The notes under the pieces were generated by a model. The model was given only the letters and a program-made list of their open reading frames with translations, did not search any database and was not told the origin of the DNA. This document shows, piece after piece, positions 33,108 through 43,286 of a DNA stretch of 64,000 nt (the first letter of the stretch is position 1; each line of letters begins with the position of its first letter). The stretch is from Azorinus chamasolen (Eukaryota > Mollusca > Bivalvia > Cardiida > Solecurtidae). The stretch spans positions 81,455,945 to 81,519,944 of the forward strand of contig OY755243.1 of assembly GCA_963576725.1 (NCBI GenBank), given 5' to 3'. The translations under genes were made by a program, and so were the position numbers.

Positions 33108-33295
33108 TGTAACCCTTTCCTTCATATATATAAACATGTTTTCCCACATTTGCAAACAGAGTAGACCCTGATCAGACGACTCTCCGACAGGAGCTGTCTG
33201 ATCAGGGTCTGCTCTGTTTGCTAATGGAATTTTGAAAGATGTTTCTTTACTATCTAAAATGGCTACAATGTTCCCCTTCCAAATATAAGGTTAAA
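33108..33295. mobile_element. Family A2 MITE
   Basis: GTAACCCTTTCCTTCAT; head with both arms reading GACCCTGATCAGA, core GACAGGAGCTG. Confidence 0.7.
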
Positions 33296-33304
33296 TTAAA
33301 GTTT

Positions 33305-33450
33305 CACTCTTTACCTAATGAATATTCATGAAATAATGACATCATGCATATAAATAATATACAGCTTTATACATTAATTTTTAGCTATAGTAGAAACTAG
33401 AATGCAGTGTCTCATTAGGATGCAAGCTGCTTGGTACTGTATATACAATG
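33305..33450. mobile_element. Family A left half joined to F scrap
   Basis: CTCTTTACCTAATGAATATTC and GACATCATGCATATAAAT, then GTCTCATTAGGATGCAAGC from F. Confidence 0.5.
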
Positions 33451-33489
33451 TATGTATATTTGAAGATTTGAAAAGAAGATTTTTGAGTC

Positions 33490-33625
33490 AATTCTAAAGA
33501 GTCAGGTCATAACACGGTTTGCATCAAACCCTATGTTGTGATCACTCTTTAGATTTGCGACGATTTTGTGGAGAAAAGACGATTTTAATATTTGAATATG
33601 CACCTTTTTATCTATTGCTCTAAAG
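33490..33625. mobile_element. Family G MITE, rearranged
   Basis: TTCTAAAGAGTCAGGTC, AAACCCTATGTTGTGATCAC and TTTTGTGGAGAAAAGACG. Confidence 0.55.
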
Positions 33626-33689
33626 AATAGTTGATGAGAATTAAAGCTTACGATAATTTATTCCGATTACAGTCACCTAGCAAATATGC

Positions 33690-34177
33690 TTAACCCTTTA
33701 CTTGATGAATATTGATGTAAGAAATTATGACTATGAATAATAATTGATTAATTTTAAGGCCCCCCCCCCCCTCCCCCGATCAGATCTTGGAGGCATATTG
33801 TTTTTGCCCTGTCTGTCTGTTTGTCCTTTTGTCTGTTTGTTACCAACTTTAACATTGGAGAATCTAGTTGCTTGATATTTTGCATGCATATGTATCTCAT
33901 TAAGCTGCACATTTTGAGGGGTGACATGTCAAGGTCATCCTTCAGGTTCAAAGGTCAAATTAGGCCCGGGGGGGGTCAAATTGTTTCACAAACACATCTT
34001 GTTATTATGGCATATGAACACAGCAACTTTTGGCATTGGCTTAAACTATTCAGATCTGTATTATTCCATAAGCAAACAGAGCAGACCCTGAGCAGACGGC
34101 TACCACAGGAGCTGTCTGATGTGGGTCTATGCAGTTTGCAAAGGTGTGAAAAGGGTTTGTATGATAGACTGGGTTAA
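33690..34177. mobile_element. Family A MITE split by a hairpin-headed element
   Basis: TTAACCCTTTACTTGATG to GATTAATTTTAA; resumes at 34014 with ATTATGGCATATGAACAC and ends GACTGGGTTAA. Confidence 0.75.
33758..34013 (+). mobile_element. Hairpin-headed element, single unit
   Basis: GGCCCCCCCCCCCCTCCCCC and GATCAGATCTTGGAGGC form a decayed head, followed by CTGTCTGTCTG and one unit like those at 1114-2791. Ends CACAAACACATCTTGTT. Confidence 0.7.
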
Positions 34178-34275
34178 GATAGGTATCTGCTTAATGCAAG
34201 GTGAATGTTATGTAGAAAGCTCATAAAGGAGCTCATGTCTGCATGACTTTCACTCTGCATTAAACACTCACCTGC
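34178..34275. mobile_element. Family D fragment
   Basis: TCTGCTTAATGCAAGGTG, AAAGCTCATAAAGGAGCTC and CTCTGCATTAAACAC; outer ends are missing. Confidence 0.55.
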
Positions 34276-34469
34276 TTAAAACAATCCAAAAATTCTCCTG
34301 TGCATGTTATTTGGGATGTCTGCATTGCATATATCAATATATGGCCATGTTGGAAGTGATCATAAATGAACAGACAGTTTAAAATGATAGGTGGTGTGTT
34401 ACTTCTAGGGTTTGAACATGTCTTTTGTGGCCCTTTCAGCACTATGTATCTTTTCTCTGCAAACATTAT

Positions 34470-34642
34470 TTTCTGCTACAAATCTCAGAGTACTTTTGTT
34501 TCCCTTTTTTGTCAAAAAAACCCCCCCCAGTGTGTAAATGTCATACAGTTTGGATCCTGATGAGATGCCAAGTTCCTCAAGACTCATCAGAATCGAGACT
34601 GTCTGCAAATATCTTCACAAGTTTTGATCCATATAAGTGTTG
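34470..34642. mobile_element. Family F MITE
   Basis: GTCATACAGTTTGGATCCTG and CATCAGAATCGAGACTG. A CCCCCCCC tract lies inside near 34521. Confidence 0.55.
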
Positions 34643-34869
34643 AAAGAATGAAGGTTAAAAAAATGATTTGCAGCTTTTATGATCCAACTGTAAACATTTT
34701 CATGTTTGTTTTAGCATTAAGTGTAGAATTTATTTGAGATATGTGGACTTTTGTACACAATGGGTCACCCCTCGAACAATTTATGGGTAGTGTTAGGAGG
34801 GGTGGGTAATTTACATGTACATAACATGTAATATAGATTGTTTGCCTGTACCCGAATTTCTAAAAATAA
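34643..34869. other. No gene seen
   Basis: AT-rich intron sequence without recognised arms. Confidence 0.4.
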
Positions 34870-35078
34870 GTATAATAAAACCTCTCTAAACCAGAAATTG
34901 AATTTATCATAAATATTCGCCTTGGAGCCAGGTGGCAGCTTAAAGCAGGGTGAAAGTCATGCAGAAAGCTCCTAGAGGAGCTTTCTGCATGACTTTCGTC
35001 CGGCATTAAGCAGCCACCTGGCTTAAAGTATGTAAATTCTTCTCTGCTAGGATTCCTGTTTAGAGGTGTTTTACTGTA
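34870..35078. mobile_element. Family D MITE
   Basis: ATAATAAAACCTCTCTAAAC to TTTAGAGGTGTTTTACTGTA; core AAAGCTCCTAGAGGAGCTTT. Confidence 0.85.
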
Positions 35079-35122
35079 TGGTCAATATAACAATAAAGGT
35101 TAGGATGGGTATTATAGATCAT

Positions 35123-35346
35123 CTTAAACCTATACGTCATGAATATTCATGTTAGAAATCATGACATCATGAGTAATTGACTGAACTTTTATAATGGTAT
35201 AATTATGAACACAGGATATAATCTTCTCTATATAATTTCATAAGCAAACAAAACAAACCTTGATCAGATGACTCATACAGGAGCTCCCTGATCTGGGTCT
35301 ACTCTGTTTGTAAATGCATAAAAAGGCAGTTTCAGGTAAAGGGTTA
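35123..35346. mobile_element. Family A MITE
   Basis: TTAAACCTATACGTCATG to AGGTAAAGGGTTAA; the head has CATACAGGAGCTCCC. Confidence 0.7.
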
Positions 35347-35699
35347 ACTGATTTTTCAAAGTGGAATGGTCCATCAGTGTTTAGATAGAGGTCATTCAGT
35401 ATAAAAGGCTATCAATTGTTAGGGAATATTGAATGACAAACAGTGCAGACCCTGATCAGAAGGTTCCTCTTTAACCTTTTTAATTAGTGTACCCTATGAG
35501 CACAGGAAACAAGTCACTAATATCCTTTGCAAACAGTGTAGACCCAGATGAGAGGGCTCCTAGAGGAGTCCTCTCATCAGGGTCTGCACTGTTTGTCATG
35601 TTATACTTTTCTTTAAAATATCCCTGAATAATCATGGTAAGCTTGACCTGTTTGAATTTTGGAATGGTCCATTTGAAAAATCAGCATTGAAAGGGTTGA
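35343..35699. mobile_element. Two family C MITEs head to head
   Basis: The first (35343-35472) is cut in its hairpin at GGTTCCTC. The second (35472-35699) is fuller, with GGCTCCTAGAGGAGTCC and the end GCATTGAAAGGGTTGA. Confidence 0.65.
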
Positions 35700-35751
35700 T
35701 TTAGAGTTATTGTGGAGGATTTGAAGATGAATGACTACAGAATACCCGGAT

Positions 35752-35958
35752 TACCCTAAATATTGGGACACCCAATCTTCACTCTCAACGAGTGAGTAAA
35801 CCTGATAAGTCAATATGGTACCCTTCAAATAACTTCCAATCAGACTGACATAGTAGCAAATAGACTAGACACCTGATACAACTGCTTCTGAATGAAGAGT
35901 TTGATCTAGATCTGAACTGTTTACCAAAGTTTGTCTGTCTGAATACATAGAGTAATTA
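35752..35958. mobile_element. Family E MITE
   Basis: TACCCTAAATATTGGGACAC to GTCTGTCTGAATACATAG. The long arms have diverged. Confidence 0.65.
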
Positions 35959-36028
35959 GGATGGATTATGTTTAATCAATGGCCTAGATGACACAATTGT
36001 TTACTCTGATGGAAAATTAACTTGGCAA

Positions 36029-36127
36029 ATATGTCAGGGAAACAATATCAACATGGCAAGGCCTTGTCTTGAGAGGAAACTAAACAACATCAACATAGCA
36101 AGGCCAAATGTCTTGAGAGGAAACTTT
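36029..36127. repeat. 45-bp tandem duplication
   Basis: Two copies of ATCAACATGGCAAGGCC and CTTGAGAGGAAACT, with three small differences. Confidence 0.8.
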
Positions 36128-36140
36128 ACCCAAAAGTATT

Positions 36141-36530
36141 TTAACCCTTTACTCCATGAATATTAACCCCTAACCCTTTATCTGTTCTGTATTTAAGTCC
36201 AATTTCAGTACCTACTGAATATTCATTAACAAAATAGTTATAAAGAAATATGACAGGTGGAACAGTGTTAACATTTTAGAAAGCAAAGAAACAGATCTAT
36301 CAAATTCTATTAGCAAACAGAGCAGACCCTGGTCAGATGGCTCCTCTAGGAGCCATCTGATCTGGGTCTACTCTGTTTGCAAATGTGTGAAAACTCGTTT
36401 GTGTGAGGGAAAGGGTTAATAATGACATCATGAATAGCGGGTACTTATCAGCTGAATATTTCAAATGGCATATTGACACACACAATGTTCCGGTATGGGT
36501 AGAAATTGTAGTGTCAAGTCTGGGGTTGTT
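36141..36530. mobile_element. Family A MITE carrying an A2 insertion
   Basis: TTAACCCTTTACTCCATGAA, then A2, then AATGACATCATGAATAGC and GGTAGAAATTGTAGTG. The head and right end are lost. Confidence 0.65.
36163..36419. mobile_element. Family A2 MITE nested in A
   Basis: TTAACCCCTAACCCTTTATC to GAGGGAAAGGGTTAA; core GGCTCCTCTAGGAGCC. Confidence 0.8.
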
Positions 36531-36547
36531 TGTAAAGCGAGGTAAAG

Positions 36548-36784
36548 TTAGTCCTTTCTTTACATACATAATTTGCAAACAGAGTAGACCCAGATCAGAT
36601 GGCTCCTATAGAAGCTGTATGATCAGGGTCTGCTCTGTTTGCTCATGATATGATTCAGATATGATTCTGTTAATTTCTGTGATGACCTACAATTCCTGTG
36701 TCCATTTGGCTTTATAACAATAAATCTAATTAATATTCGTGATGTCATTATTTCTTCCATGAATATTCATGGAGTAAAGGGTTA
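36548..36784. mobile_element. Family A MITE
   Basis: CTTTCTTTACATACATAATT to CATGGAGTAAAGGGTTAG; core GGCTCCTATAGAAGC. Confidence 0.75.
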
Positions 36785-36904
36785 GTGCAATAATCTTCGA
36801 CACCAGTATCATTCAGTATCTCTACCTATACAGTGTCTACATACGATGGACAGTTGCAGTGACAGAAGACACAGGGGAATAAAGTTCCCTCATAAATATC
36901 AATT

Positions 36905-37255
36905 CACTTTTTATGCCCCCGTTGACGATAGTCAGGGGGCATTATGTTTTGCACATGTCCATCCGTCTGTCTGTCCGTGTGTCACGCTTTCAGGTGCAGT
37001 TGGATGTCACAGTTTTTCAAGTGTTATAAGTCAGTAATTTCTACACTTATACACATGAAACTTCACATACACATCAATTACCATCTGTCCTATCATTTGG
37101 CACCCCACCCATGCTGCCGGCAAGCCCAAGGTCGAGGTCAAATGACTTGGAAATTTTACGTGCAGTTGGTTGTCACATTTACGTGCAGTGTTTTGTCACA
37201 GTTTTGGCAAGCACTCACACGGGGGCATCACTGTGTCTTACAGACACAATATTCT
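36905..37255 (+). mobile_element. Hairpin-headed element
   Basis: TTTTTATGCCCCCGTTGACG and AGTCAGGGGGCATTATG form the head, followed by CCGTCTGTCTGTCCG. The body has ATACACATGAAACTTCAC. A second GGGGGCATCACTGTG lies at the tail, which ends ATATTCTAGTTTT. Confidence 0.65.
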
Positions 37256-37470
37256 AGTTTTAAATGGCATATTAACACATGCAATTTTTGCCAAAAGACA
37301 AAGTGTAGAATCAGACCTATATTATTTCAAGGGCTCTCTTTGCTTATGAAATTATAACAGACCCAACTTTCCAGTTTTTACCAATATATATAAAAAAATA
37401 CTATGTATATATGCTGTTATAAAAAATCAGCTAATAAATATTGAATATGTAATGAAGGGTTTACAGGGAA
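37256..37470. mobile_element. Chimeric family A remnant
   Basis: AAATGGCATATTAACACATG is one A interior and CCAGTTTTTACCAATATA the interior of A in the other orientation. Ends GGGAAAGAGTTAA. Confidence 0.5.
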
Positions 37471-37851
37471 AGAGTTAATTAATCTTATGAATAATGCACC
37501 AATTTATGGTAAAAATAAATAAATGAAGAAATAAGTAAGGGAGGTAATCACTACCTACTTTATTCATGCAATTATCACAAGAGTATAGTCCCTTGCTAAA
37601 AGTTTGAACTTTTATTTTCATCCATTGCCATTGATCTAATAGAATCTTTTATTCCTTTGTAGCAATGTCTGACGTATTTATAGATCAAAGTCTGATGTAA
37701 TGATGTCTTCCTCGTTGAGATGTGAGATCTGAGAACGTTAAAGAATTTAGTGTTTTGCTGGTCTAGCCATGAATTCTCAAAGGAATCATTTATAGAATAA
37801 GCATAAATGCTTATTCACTTCTAGAAAACGTACTGACAGCTTTCATATGTG
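37471..37851. other. No gene or repeat recognised
   Basis: AT-rich intron sequence; no arms seen. Confidence 0.4.
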
Positions 37852-38370
37852 ATTAATCCTTTCCTTTATATAAATGCCTTTTCACACATTTGCAATCAGA
37901 ATAGAGGTGGTTGGTTGATAAAATACTGGAGCTGCTGATCTGGGTCAACACTGTTTTCCTACCTTTGCAACCAGAGTAGACCCAAATCAGCCGGCTCCTG
38001 TAGGATCATAGTTTGTTGTTTGCTTATTAACCCTTTCCTCCATGGGCTATTTTAGACCCAACCTCTTTAAATGAATCTACCGAAAAGGAGCAATTACGAG
38101 AGAAAGGGGAACTGTTAGAATTTTGTAGTATGAAACCATTGTGATAAATAGAGCATTAATTTTGCTCTTATAGGAGCAAATGCTCTATTTATCACATTGG
38201 TTTCAAGAAGTGGCTATTACAGAGGCGTAGAAAGGCGTATTTATGGAGGAAAGGGTTAAATTGTAATAGACATGACTAGTTTCTACCATTACCAAAAATA
38301 AAATCCATTCCATGTTCTATTATAAAAATTCAGCTAATACATAGTCATGATGTCATTAGTTATTACATGA
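37852..38370. mobile_element. Family A MITE carrying a B insertion
   Basis: Two partial heads (37890-37960 and 37970-38020), then B, then TTGTAATAGACATGAC and TTCTACCATTACC. Removing B with one TTAA gives TTTGCTTATTAAATTG. Confidence 0.65.
38027..38259. mobile_element. Family B MITE nested in A
   Basis: TTAACCCTTTCCTCCATGGG to GGAGGAAAGGGTTAA with a TTAA duplication. Confidence 0.85.
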
Positions 38371-38407
38371 AAAAATCTTTGCACACTTAGTAGTAGCCTA
38401 ATTACCT

Positions 38408-38655
38408 TTGTTCTTTACTTCATGAATATTCATGTAAGATATAATGACATCATGAATATTTATTAGATGAATTATTATAATAAGCCCAAGGACACGGGGA
38501 CTTTTGGCCATGGCAGAAACTAGAATCACATTTACATTATGTCATAGACAAACAGAGCAGACCCTGATCAGATGGCTCCAACAGGAGCTGTCTGACCTAG
38601 GTATACTCTATTTACAAAGTTGCAAAAAGGGTGTATATATGGAGTGAAGGGTTAA
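38408..38655. mobile_element. Family A MITE
   Basis: TTCTTTACTTCATGAATATT to GGAGTGAAGGGTTAA; core GGCTCCAACAGGAGC. Confidence 0.75.
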
Positions 38656-38832
38656 GTATTTGAACTGACAAATTTAGGTAAATAATGCAGATGTAGATCA
38701 TTAAGGAGCAGTTTGATCAGGGTTTACACTGTTATCTACTATGTCAGTCTAATTTAAACATAGCAATATGATGCCAAACTGAATTATCCTGTTTACAAAT
38801 GGGTTGTGTGGGAAAATTTGGTGTCTGAAAAC
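38656..38832. mobile_element. Family E MITE
   Basis: AGTATTTGAACTGACAAATT to TTTGGTGTCTGAAAACTTA. It is uninterrupted at the site where the copy at 19645 carries B. Confidence 0.7.
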
Positions 38833-39050
38833 TTATTCATGTAAAAAATAATGGCATTGTGAATACTAATTATAGATTAATTGTTATAATAGAACATGTA
38901 AACGGGGATTAGGGACCATGGCAGAAAATGCAGAACCAGAGCTATATTATATCATAAACAAACAGAGCAGACCCTGTAACAGCTGTCTGATATGGGTCTG
39001 CTGTGTTTGCAAAAGAGCTAATAAATATTCATGTTGTCATTATTTTTACA
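38833..39050. mobile_element. Family A MITE next to the acceptor
   Basis: TTATTCATGTAAAAAATAATGG to GTTGTCATTATTTTTACAG. It lies about 90 bp before the second coding exon, and its last bases form an acceptor-like TTTTTACAG at 39050. Confidence 0.65.
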
Positions 39051-39141
39051 GGTAACAGGCTCACTGTGCTTATTCAACTCAAGGCTGCTTATTGAGTTTT
39101 TCCTGCATTTATGTGTAACTGTTTTTTGTTCTATCTTTCAG

Positions 39142-39339
39142 GCTATATACAAAATGGTCGGCACAGTTATGAAAATGCCAGAAGATGAGTCAACGCCTGA
39201 AAAACGAACAGACAAAATATTCCGGCAGATGGATAAGAACTCAGATGGGCAGTTGTCGCTGGTGGAATTCATCGAGGGAGCCAAGAGTGACCCCTCCATC
39301 GTTAGATTGTTACAGTGTGATCCAAACTCTGCGAGCTGA
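39142..39339 (+). CDS. HPCA/NCALD-like: Neuronal calcium sensor, last coding exon
   Basis: Encodes residues 127-191, starting [18 protein letters not shown], after a CTATCTTTCAG acceptor at 39141 and in phase 0 with the exon at 5632. EF-hand 4 has a complete loop at about residues 157-168 ([12 protein letters not shown]), followed by [19 protein letters not shown], a strongly conserved ending. The protein stops at NSAS (TGA 39337-39339), where vertebrate relatives, as I recall, carry two more residues. Total length of 191 matches the usual 190-193. Three canonical EF-hands plus the degenerate first one and the myristoylation start make a functional sensor likely. In this exon the last EF-hand is not separated by a further intron. 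Confidence 0.95.
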   Translation, partial: AIYKMVGTVMKMPEDESTPEKRTDKIFRQMDKNSDGQLSLVEFIEGAKSDPSIVRLLQCDPNSAS

Positions 39340-39565
39340 GAGAAAGTTCCACTTGAAAGGGTGTGAGAGGGCAGCGTAGATAAACACTACCATTTTGTTC
39401 ACACTGAGACAAAAAAAACATTTGGATATTCTGTTATGTATTTCTCCAGTTAATTGCATACAGGAATGATCATAATCAGAAAGTACTTGTCAAGGGACCC
39501 TGTTTCAGTGGTAAATTGAGATGATGATTATGTTTGCAAACAATTTGAGCTGTATGGGAAGGGGA
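39340..39565 (+). other. Probable 3' untranslated region of the calcium sensor
   Basis: No AATAAA is found here. The first one after the stop is at 39610-39615 and belongs to the family B element that follows. Confidence 0.5.
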
Positions 39566-39770
39566 TTAATCCATTACCTTATAGGGTATTTTTAGACCCA
39601 ACCTCTTTGAATAAACCTACCGAAAAAGAGCATTAACTAGAGAAAAGTAACATTTTAGAATTGTTTAGTTCTGAAACCATTTTGATTTCCTATGGAGCAA
39701 ATGCTCTATATATCAAAATGGTTTCAAAAGGTGATTTGTACAGAGATGTCAATGTGAGGGGATGGGTTAA
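39566..39770. mobile_element. Family B MITE, shortened hairpin
   Basis: TTAATCCATTACCTTATAGG to GAGGGGATGGGTTAA. The left arm has lost the GATAAATAGAGC part. Confidence 0.75.
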
Positions 39771-39896
39771 ATCTGTCATCTCATCCAGATCTAAATTGGT
39801 TTCATGTTTAATCATGCTAATAGACAAAGTTGATATAACTTGTACCTTGAAAAGGTGGAAGAACAAGTTTCATCAGAGAACAGATTACTCTATATT

Positions 39897-40117
39897 TAAT
39901 CCTTTATTCAATGAATATTCATGTAAGAATTTATCATATTAATTAGATTACTTATAATGACACATGGACACAGGAAGTTTGGCCATGGCAGAAACTGTAG
40001 AATCATATCTAAATATGTACATGTATATCATAAGCAAACAGCAGACCCTGATCAGATGGCTCCTATAGGAGCTGTCTGATCTGGGTCTACTCTGTTTGCA
40101 AGGTGGAGTAGAGGTTA
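39897..40117. mobile_element. Family A MITE
   Basis: ATTTAATCCTTTATTCAATG to GGAGTAGAGGTTAA; head core GGCTCCTATAGGAGCTG. Confidence 0.75.
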
Positions 40118-40516
40118 AAGATATTTTACTTGATAATCCCACCGTTTACAACTTACATAAGAGTGGACCCAGATCAGATAGCTCCAGTAGGACATGCTAC
40201 AAATTTGATTCTCTTCTGCCTTTGCAATACTTTTTCTTATTCAATATTTCGATACAAGAATTTATACAGTAAAAACCCTCTAAACCGGATGTTAAATCTA
40301 GTATCTCTATATTGGTATTGGAGACAGGTATTACCTTAATGCAGAGTGAAAGTCCTGCAGAAAGCTCCTATGAACTTTTTGCATGACTTTCATCCTGCAT
40401 TAAGCAGCCACCTGCCTAAAAGTATCTAAAGTCTCTTTTGATAGAATTGTGGTTTAGAGGGGTTTATTGTATTCATAATGGAGTATTGGATGAATATTGA
40501 TGGTGTAAAGGGTTAA
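40118..40516. mobile_element. Family A MITE carrying a D insertion
   Basis: AGAGTGGACCCAGATCAG and TAGCTCCAGTAGGA at the left. After D the end is GAATATTGATGGTGTAAAGG then GTTAA. Confidence 0.55.
40264..40470. mobile_element. Family D MITE nested in A
   Basis: TACAGTAAAAACCCTCTAAAC to TTTAGAGGGGTTTATTGTA. Confidence 0.75.
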
Positions 40517-40697
40517 GTTTGGGAAAATAGGAATAAAAAGCAGATTGCCAGATGTGAAAATGACTGTAACAGTGTTTCAGGACAAGATTGTTAGAAATGT
40601 GCAGTGTTTGAAGGAACTGAGAGATATATTATCAAGATAGGAAGAACCATTCTCCCCAATACACGCTGATAAATTCTGATTGATAGATATGTAAACA

Positions 40698-40901
40698 TTA
40701 ACCATTTCAGTGCTGAATTTTCAGAGTGGATTAGCCTATCAGTGTTTAACTATAGAGTCCACTCCGTATGAAAGGCTTGCCAGAGGAGGCTGAATGACGA
40801 CAATGCAGATCCTGATCAGAGGACTCGTAAAGAGCCCTCTGATTTGGATCTACACTGTTTGCAAATGTCAGTGAGTGTGTGTCGGGCATTCAAAGGGTTA
40901 A
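40698..40901. mobile_element. Family C MITE, complete
   Basis: TTAACCATTTCAGTGCTG to GCATTCAAAGGGTTAA; core GACTCGTAAAGAGCCC. Confidence 0.8.
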
Positions 40902-41144
40902 CATCATAATTTGATTTCCAGGCAGTATATATCGATGCATTTCGGAAATAAAGCTGAAATTTCAAAGACCTATCTAGAAGACTGGACTGTCTCATTTTCT
41001 TGTAAAAAATGTCCATGTTGTAGATTAAAGGGTTAATTTTGTTGAAACAATTTTTTCATTTCCACTAAATATCTTTTTCATAATTCTTAATGCGCTTATA
41101 TGCCAGTGAAATTGTTATCTGCTCTGTCTCTTATATGCTGCATT

Positions 41145-41349
41145 TTACCGTTGACTCCATAAATATGCCCGTAGGAGCCATCTGATCTGGGTCTGCTGTT
41201 TGCTTATGGAATAATACAGGTCTGATTCTCCAGCTTCTGCCATGACTAAATAATCCCGTATTCATATACATGTACCATCATAAACAGCCAGCTAATTACA
41301 GTGATGATGTCATTATTTCTATTGTGAATATTGATCAAGTAAAGGGTTA
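41145..41349. mobile_element. Family A MITE, half head
   Basis: CGTTGACTCCATAAATATGC joins GTAGGAGCCATCTGATCTGG directly, so one arm is deleted. Ends CAAGTAAAGGGTTAA. Confidence 0.65.
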
Positions 41350-41453
41350 AACAGCGTCTGTTTGGCATGTATGTTTTCTGGAAACTGTTAGCCAAATGAT
41401 TAGACAACACACTACCCTGAATCTCGTCTAGTTTCTAGACTGTAGATATCATG

Positions 41454-41661
41454 TACAGTAAAACCTCTCTATAACGACCACTAAATTACATCAAGTATTT
41501 TGTGTTAAAGGCAGGTGGATGCTTAAAGCAAGGTGAAAGTAAAACAGAAGGCTCCTATAGGAGCGTTCTGTTTCACTTTCACCTTGCTTTAAGCAACCAC
41601 CTGCCCAAAATACCAAATAATCAACATAATTTAGTGGTCGTTATAGAGAGGTTTTACTGTA
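41454..41661. mobile_element. Family D MITE with perfect ends
   Basis: TACAGTAAAACCTCTCTATA and its exact complement at the right, continuing inward for at least 30 bp. Core GGCTCCTATAGGAGCG. Confidence 0.9.
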
Positions 41662-41807
41662 CATACATTTGTAACATTCATGTTGCAGGAGATATGTTAA
41701 AACTTGCAAAATGATTTAAAAATGCATTGAGAGTGACCAATGAAGCAAGACCTACTTTGCTTGTTGATCAAGCAAAGCGATGTATGAGCGCTCATATAAA
41801 GTTTCGT

Positions 41808-41963
41808 CTGAACCCTTTACATGATGAATATTCATGTAAGAAATAATGACATCATGAATATTTATGATCTGAATTTTATAAGAGTATATAGATGGGCACA
41901 GACCTACATGTATATGATTCGATAAGCAAACATAAGGAAAGTCTCTATCAGTTAAAGGGTTAT
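41808..41963. mobile_element. Family A MITE, head deleted
   Basis: GAACCCTTTACATGATG to CAGTTAAAGGGTTA; only GATAAGCAAACATAAGG remains of the head. Confidence 0.65.
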
Positions 41964-41981
41964 ACCAGCATGAATCAAGCC

Positions 41982-42151
41982 TTTGATTCATTCCCTTATA
42001 GACTTACATTTACTGAAAAAAAGGAACATTTTAGAAATGTGTAGTTTTGAAACCATTGTGATAGATAGCAAATGCTGTGTTTAAGACGATGGTTTCAAGA
42101 AGTGACTTTTACAGAGGCGTAAGAATGCGTCATTAGGAGTGAATGGGTTAA
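41982..42151. mobile_element. Family B MITE, head reduced
   Basis: TTCATTCCCTTATAGAC to GGAGTGAATGGGTTAA; the hairpin is reduced to AGCAAATGCTGTGT. Confidence 0.65.
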
Positions 42152-42600
42152 CACTTTTGCAAACATTGTAGACCCCGATTAGAAGGCTCCTGTATTAGCC
42201 ATATTATCAGTTTTTGCTCTGGTTGATTAACCCTTTCCCTGTTCTATGTCTAGTCCAAATTTCAATACCTACTGAATATTCATGGAGAAAATAGTTATAA
42301 TGAAACATGGAAGGTGGAACATTGTATCCATATTAGAAAGAAAAGAAACAGATCTTTCAAATACCACTAGCAAACAGAGTAGACCCTGATCAGACGGCTC
42401 CTCTAGGAGCCGTCTGATCTGGGTCTACTCTGTTTGCAAATGCGTGAAAACACGTTTATATGAGGGAAAGGGTTAAGGAATAACATCGATCTAATACTGC
42501 AGTTTCTGCCAAAGCCAAAACAAATCCTGTGTTCATATAGCACTATCAAAAGTCATTCATGATGCCGTTATTTTTCAGAGAAATATTCATGAAGCAAAGG
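42152..42600. mobile_element. Family A MITE carrying an A2 insertion
   Basis: Head GCAAACATTGTAGACCCC at the left. It resumes at 42477 with GGAATAACATCGATC and ends CATGAAGCAAAGGG. Confidence 0.65.
42227..42476. mobile_element. Family A2 MITE nested in A, complete
   Basis: TTAACCCTTTCCCTGTTC to GAGGGAAAGGGTTAA; head core GGCTCCTCTAGGAGCC, long clean arms. Confidence 0.85.
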
Positions 42601-42921
42601 GTAAAAGAAATGTAGATAATTATTTACCTTGTCTGCCAAGCCTGTTCTTACTGGTACCCATTCTCTGAAGTAACTTTAAAAGAGTACCAGCCGGATAGGG
42701 TTGACTGAGAAATAAGAAATTGAGATAGATCAGTTCTGGAATTGTCCAAATCTTTGGAGACCGGATAAATGAGATGACCCTGTGGTAACAAAATGGTAGT
42801 GCACTGGTGTTATGTAATATATACCACAATTTAATATTATAGTACTGTTGAATATGATTTTGTTTAACTCTTGGCACACTAAGCAATCACTGTCTGCAAT
42901 GTAGTCCCTTGCTGCAATTCT
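42601..42921. other. No gene recognised
   Basis: GGTACCCATTCTCTG and AGAGTACCAGCC near 42653-42690 resemble the short palindrome at 53375. Otherwise nothing. Confidence 0.4.
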
Positions 42922-43284
42922 TTAACCCTTTCCCTCATATAAATGTGTTTTCACGCATTTGCAAACAGAGTAGACCCAGATCAGACGGTTCCTAGAGGAG
43001 CCGTCTGATCAGGGTCTGCTCTGTTTGCTAATAGAATTTGATCTGTTTCAACTCATTACTCTATGAATATCCATGTCATGAATATTTATTAGATTATTTC
43101 TGATAATGTCACATGAAGGCACGAAATTTTTGCCATTGCAGAAGAAACTTGTAGAATCAGATATGAATATTATTTCATAAGCAAACAGAGTAGACCAGAC
43201 CAGACAGCTCCTACAGGAGCTGTCTGGTCTGGGTCTACTCTGTTTGCAAAGGCATTAAACAGCATATATATGGAATAGTGGGTT
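42922..43284. mobile_element. A2 MITE followed by an A MITE
   Basis: A2 (42922-43050) has TTAACCCTTTCCCTCAT and core GGTTCCTAGAGGAGCC. A (about 43050-43284) has a perfectly symmetrical head, GACCAGACAGCTCCTACAGG, and ends GGAATAGTGGGTTAA. Confidence 0.7.
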
Positions 43285-43286
43285 AA

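Larger units (their letters stand above)
32467..33110. mobile_element. Family D MITE hosting two nested MITEs
   Basis: TACAGTAAAACTTCTGG and GGCAGGTGGTAGC at the left. The rest of the arm (AGGATGAAAGTTATGC, GCAGGAGCTTTCTG, TTGCATTAA) resumes at 33037. Confidence 0.65.
6010..39141 (+). other. 33-kb intron of the calcium sensor gene
   Basis: Bounded by GTAAGT at 6010 and CTATCTTTCAG at 39141, both in phase 0. Joining across it reproduces the family sequence without gap (EIVT then AIYKMV). It contains dozens of MITEs and three large tandem arrays, listed separately. Confidence 0.9.
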
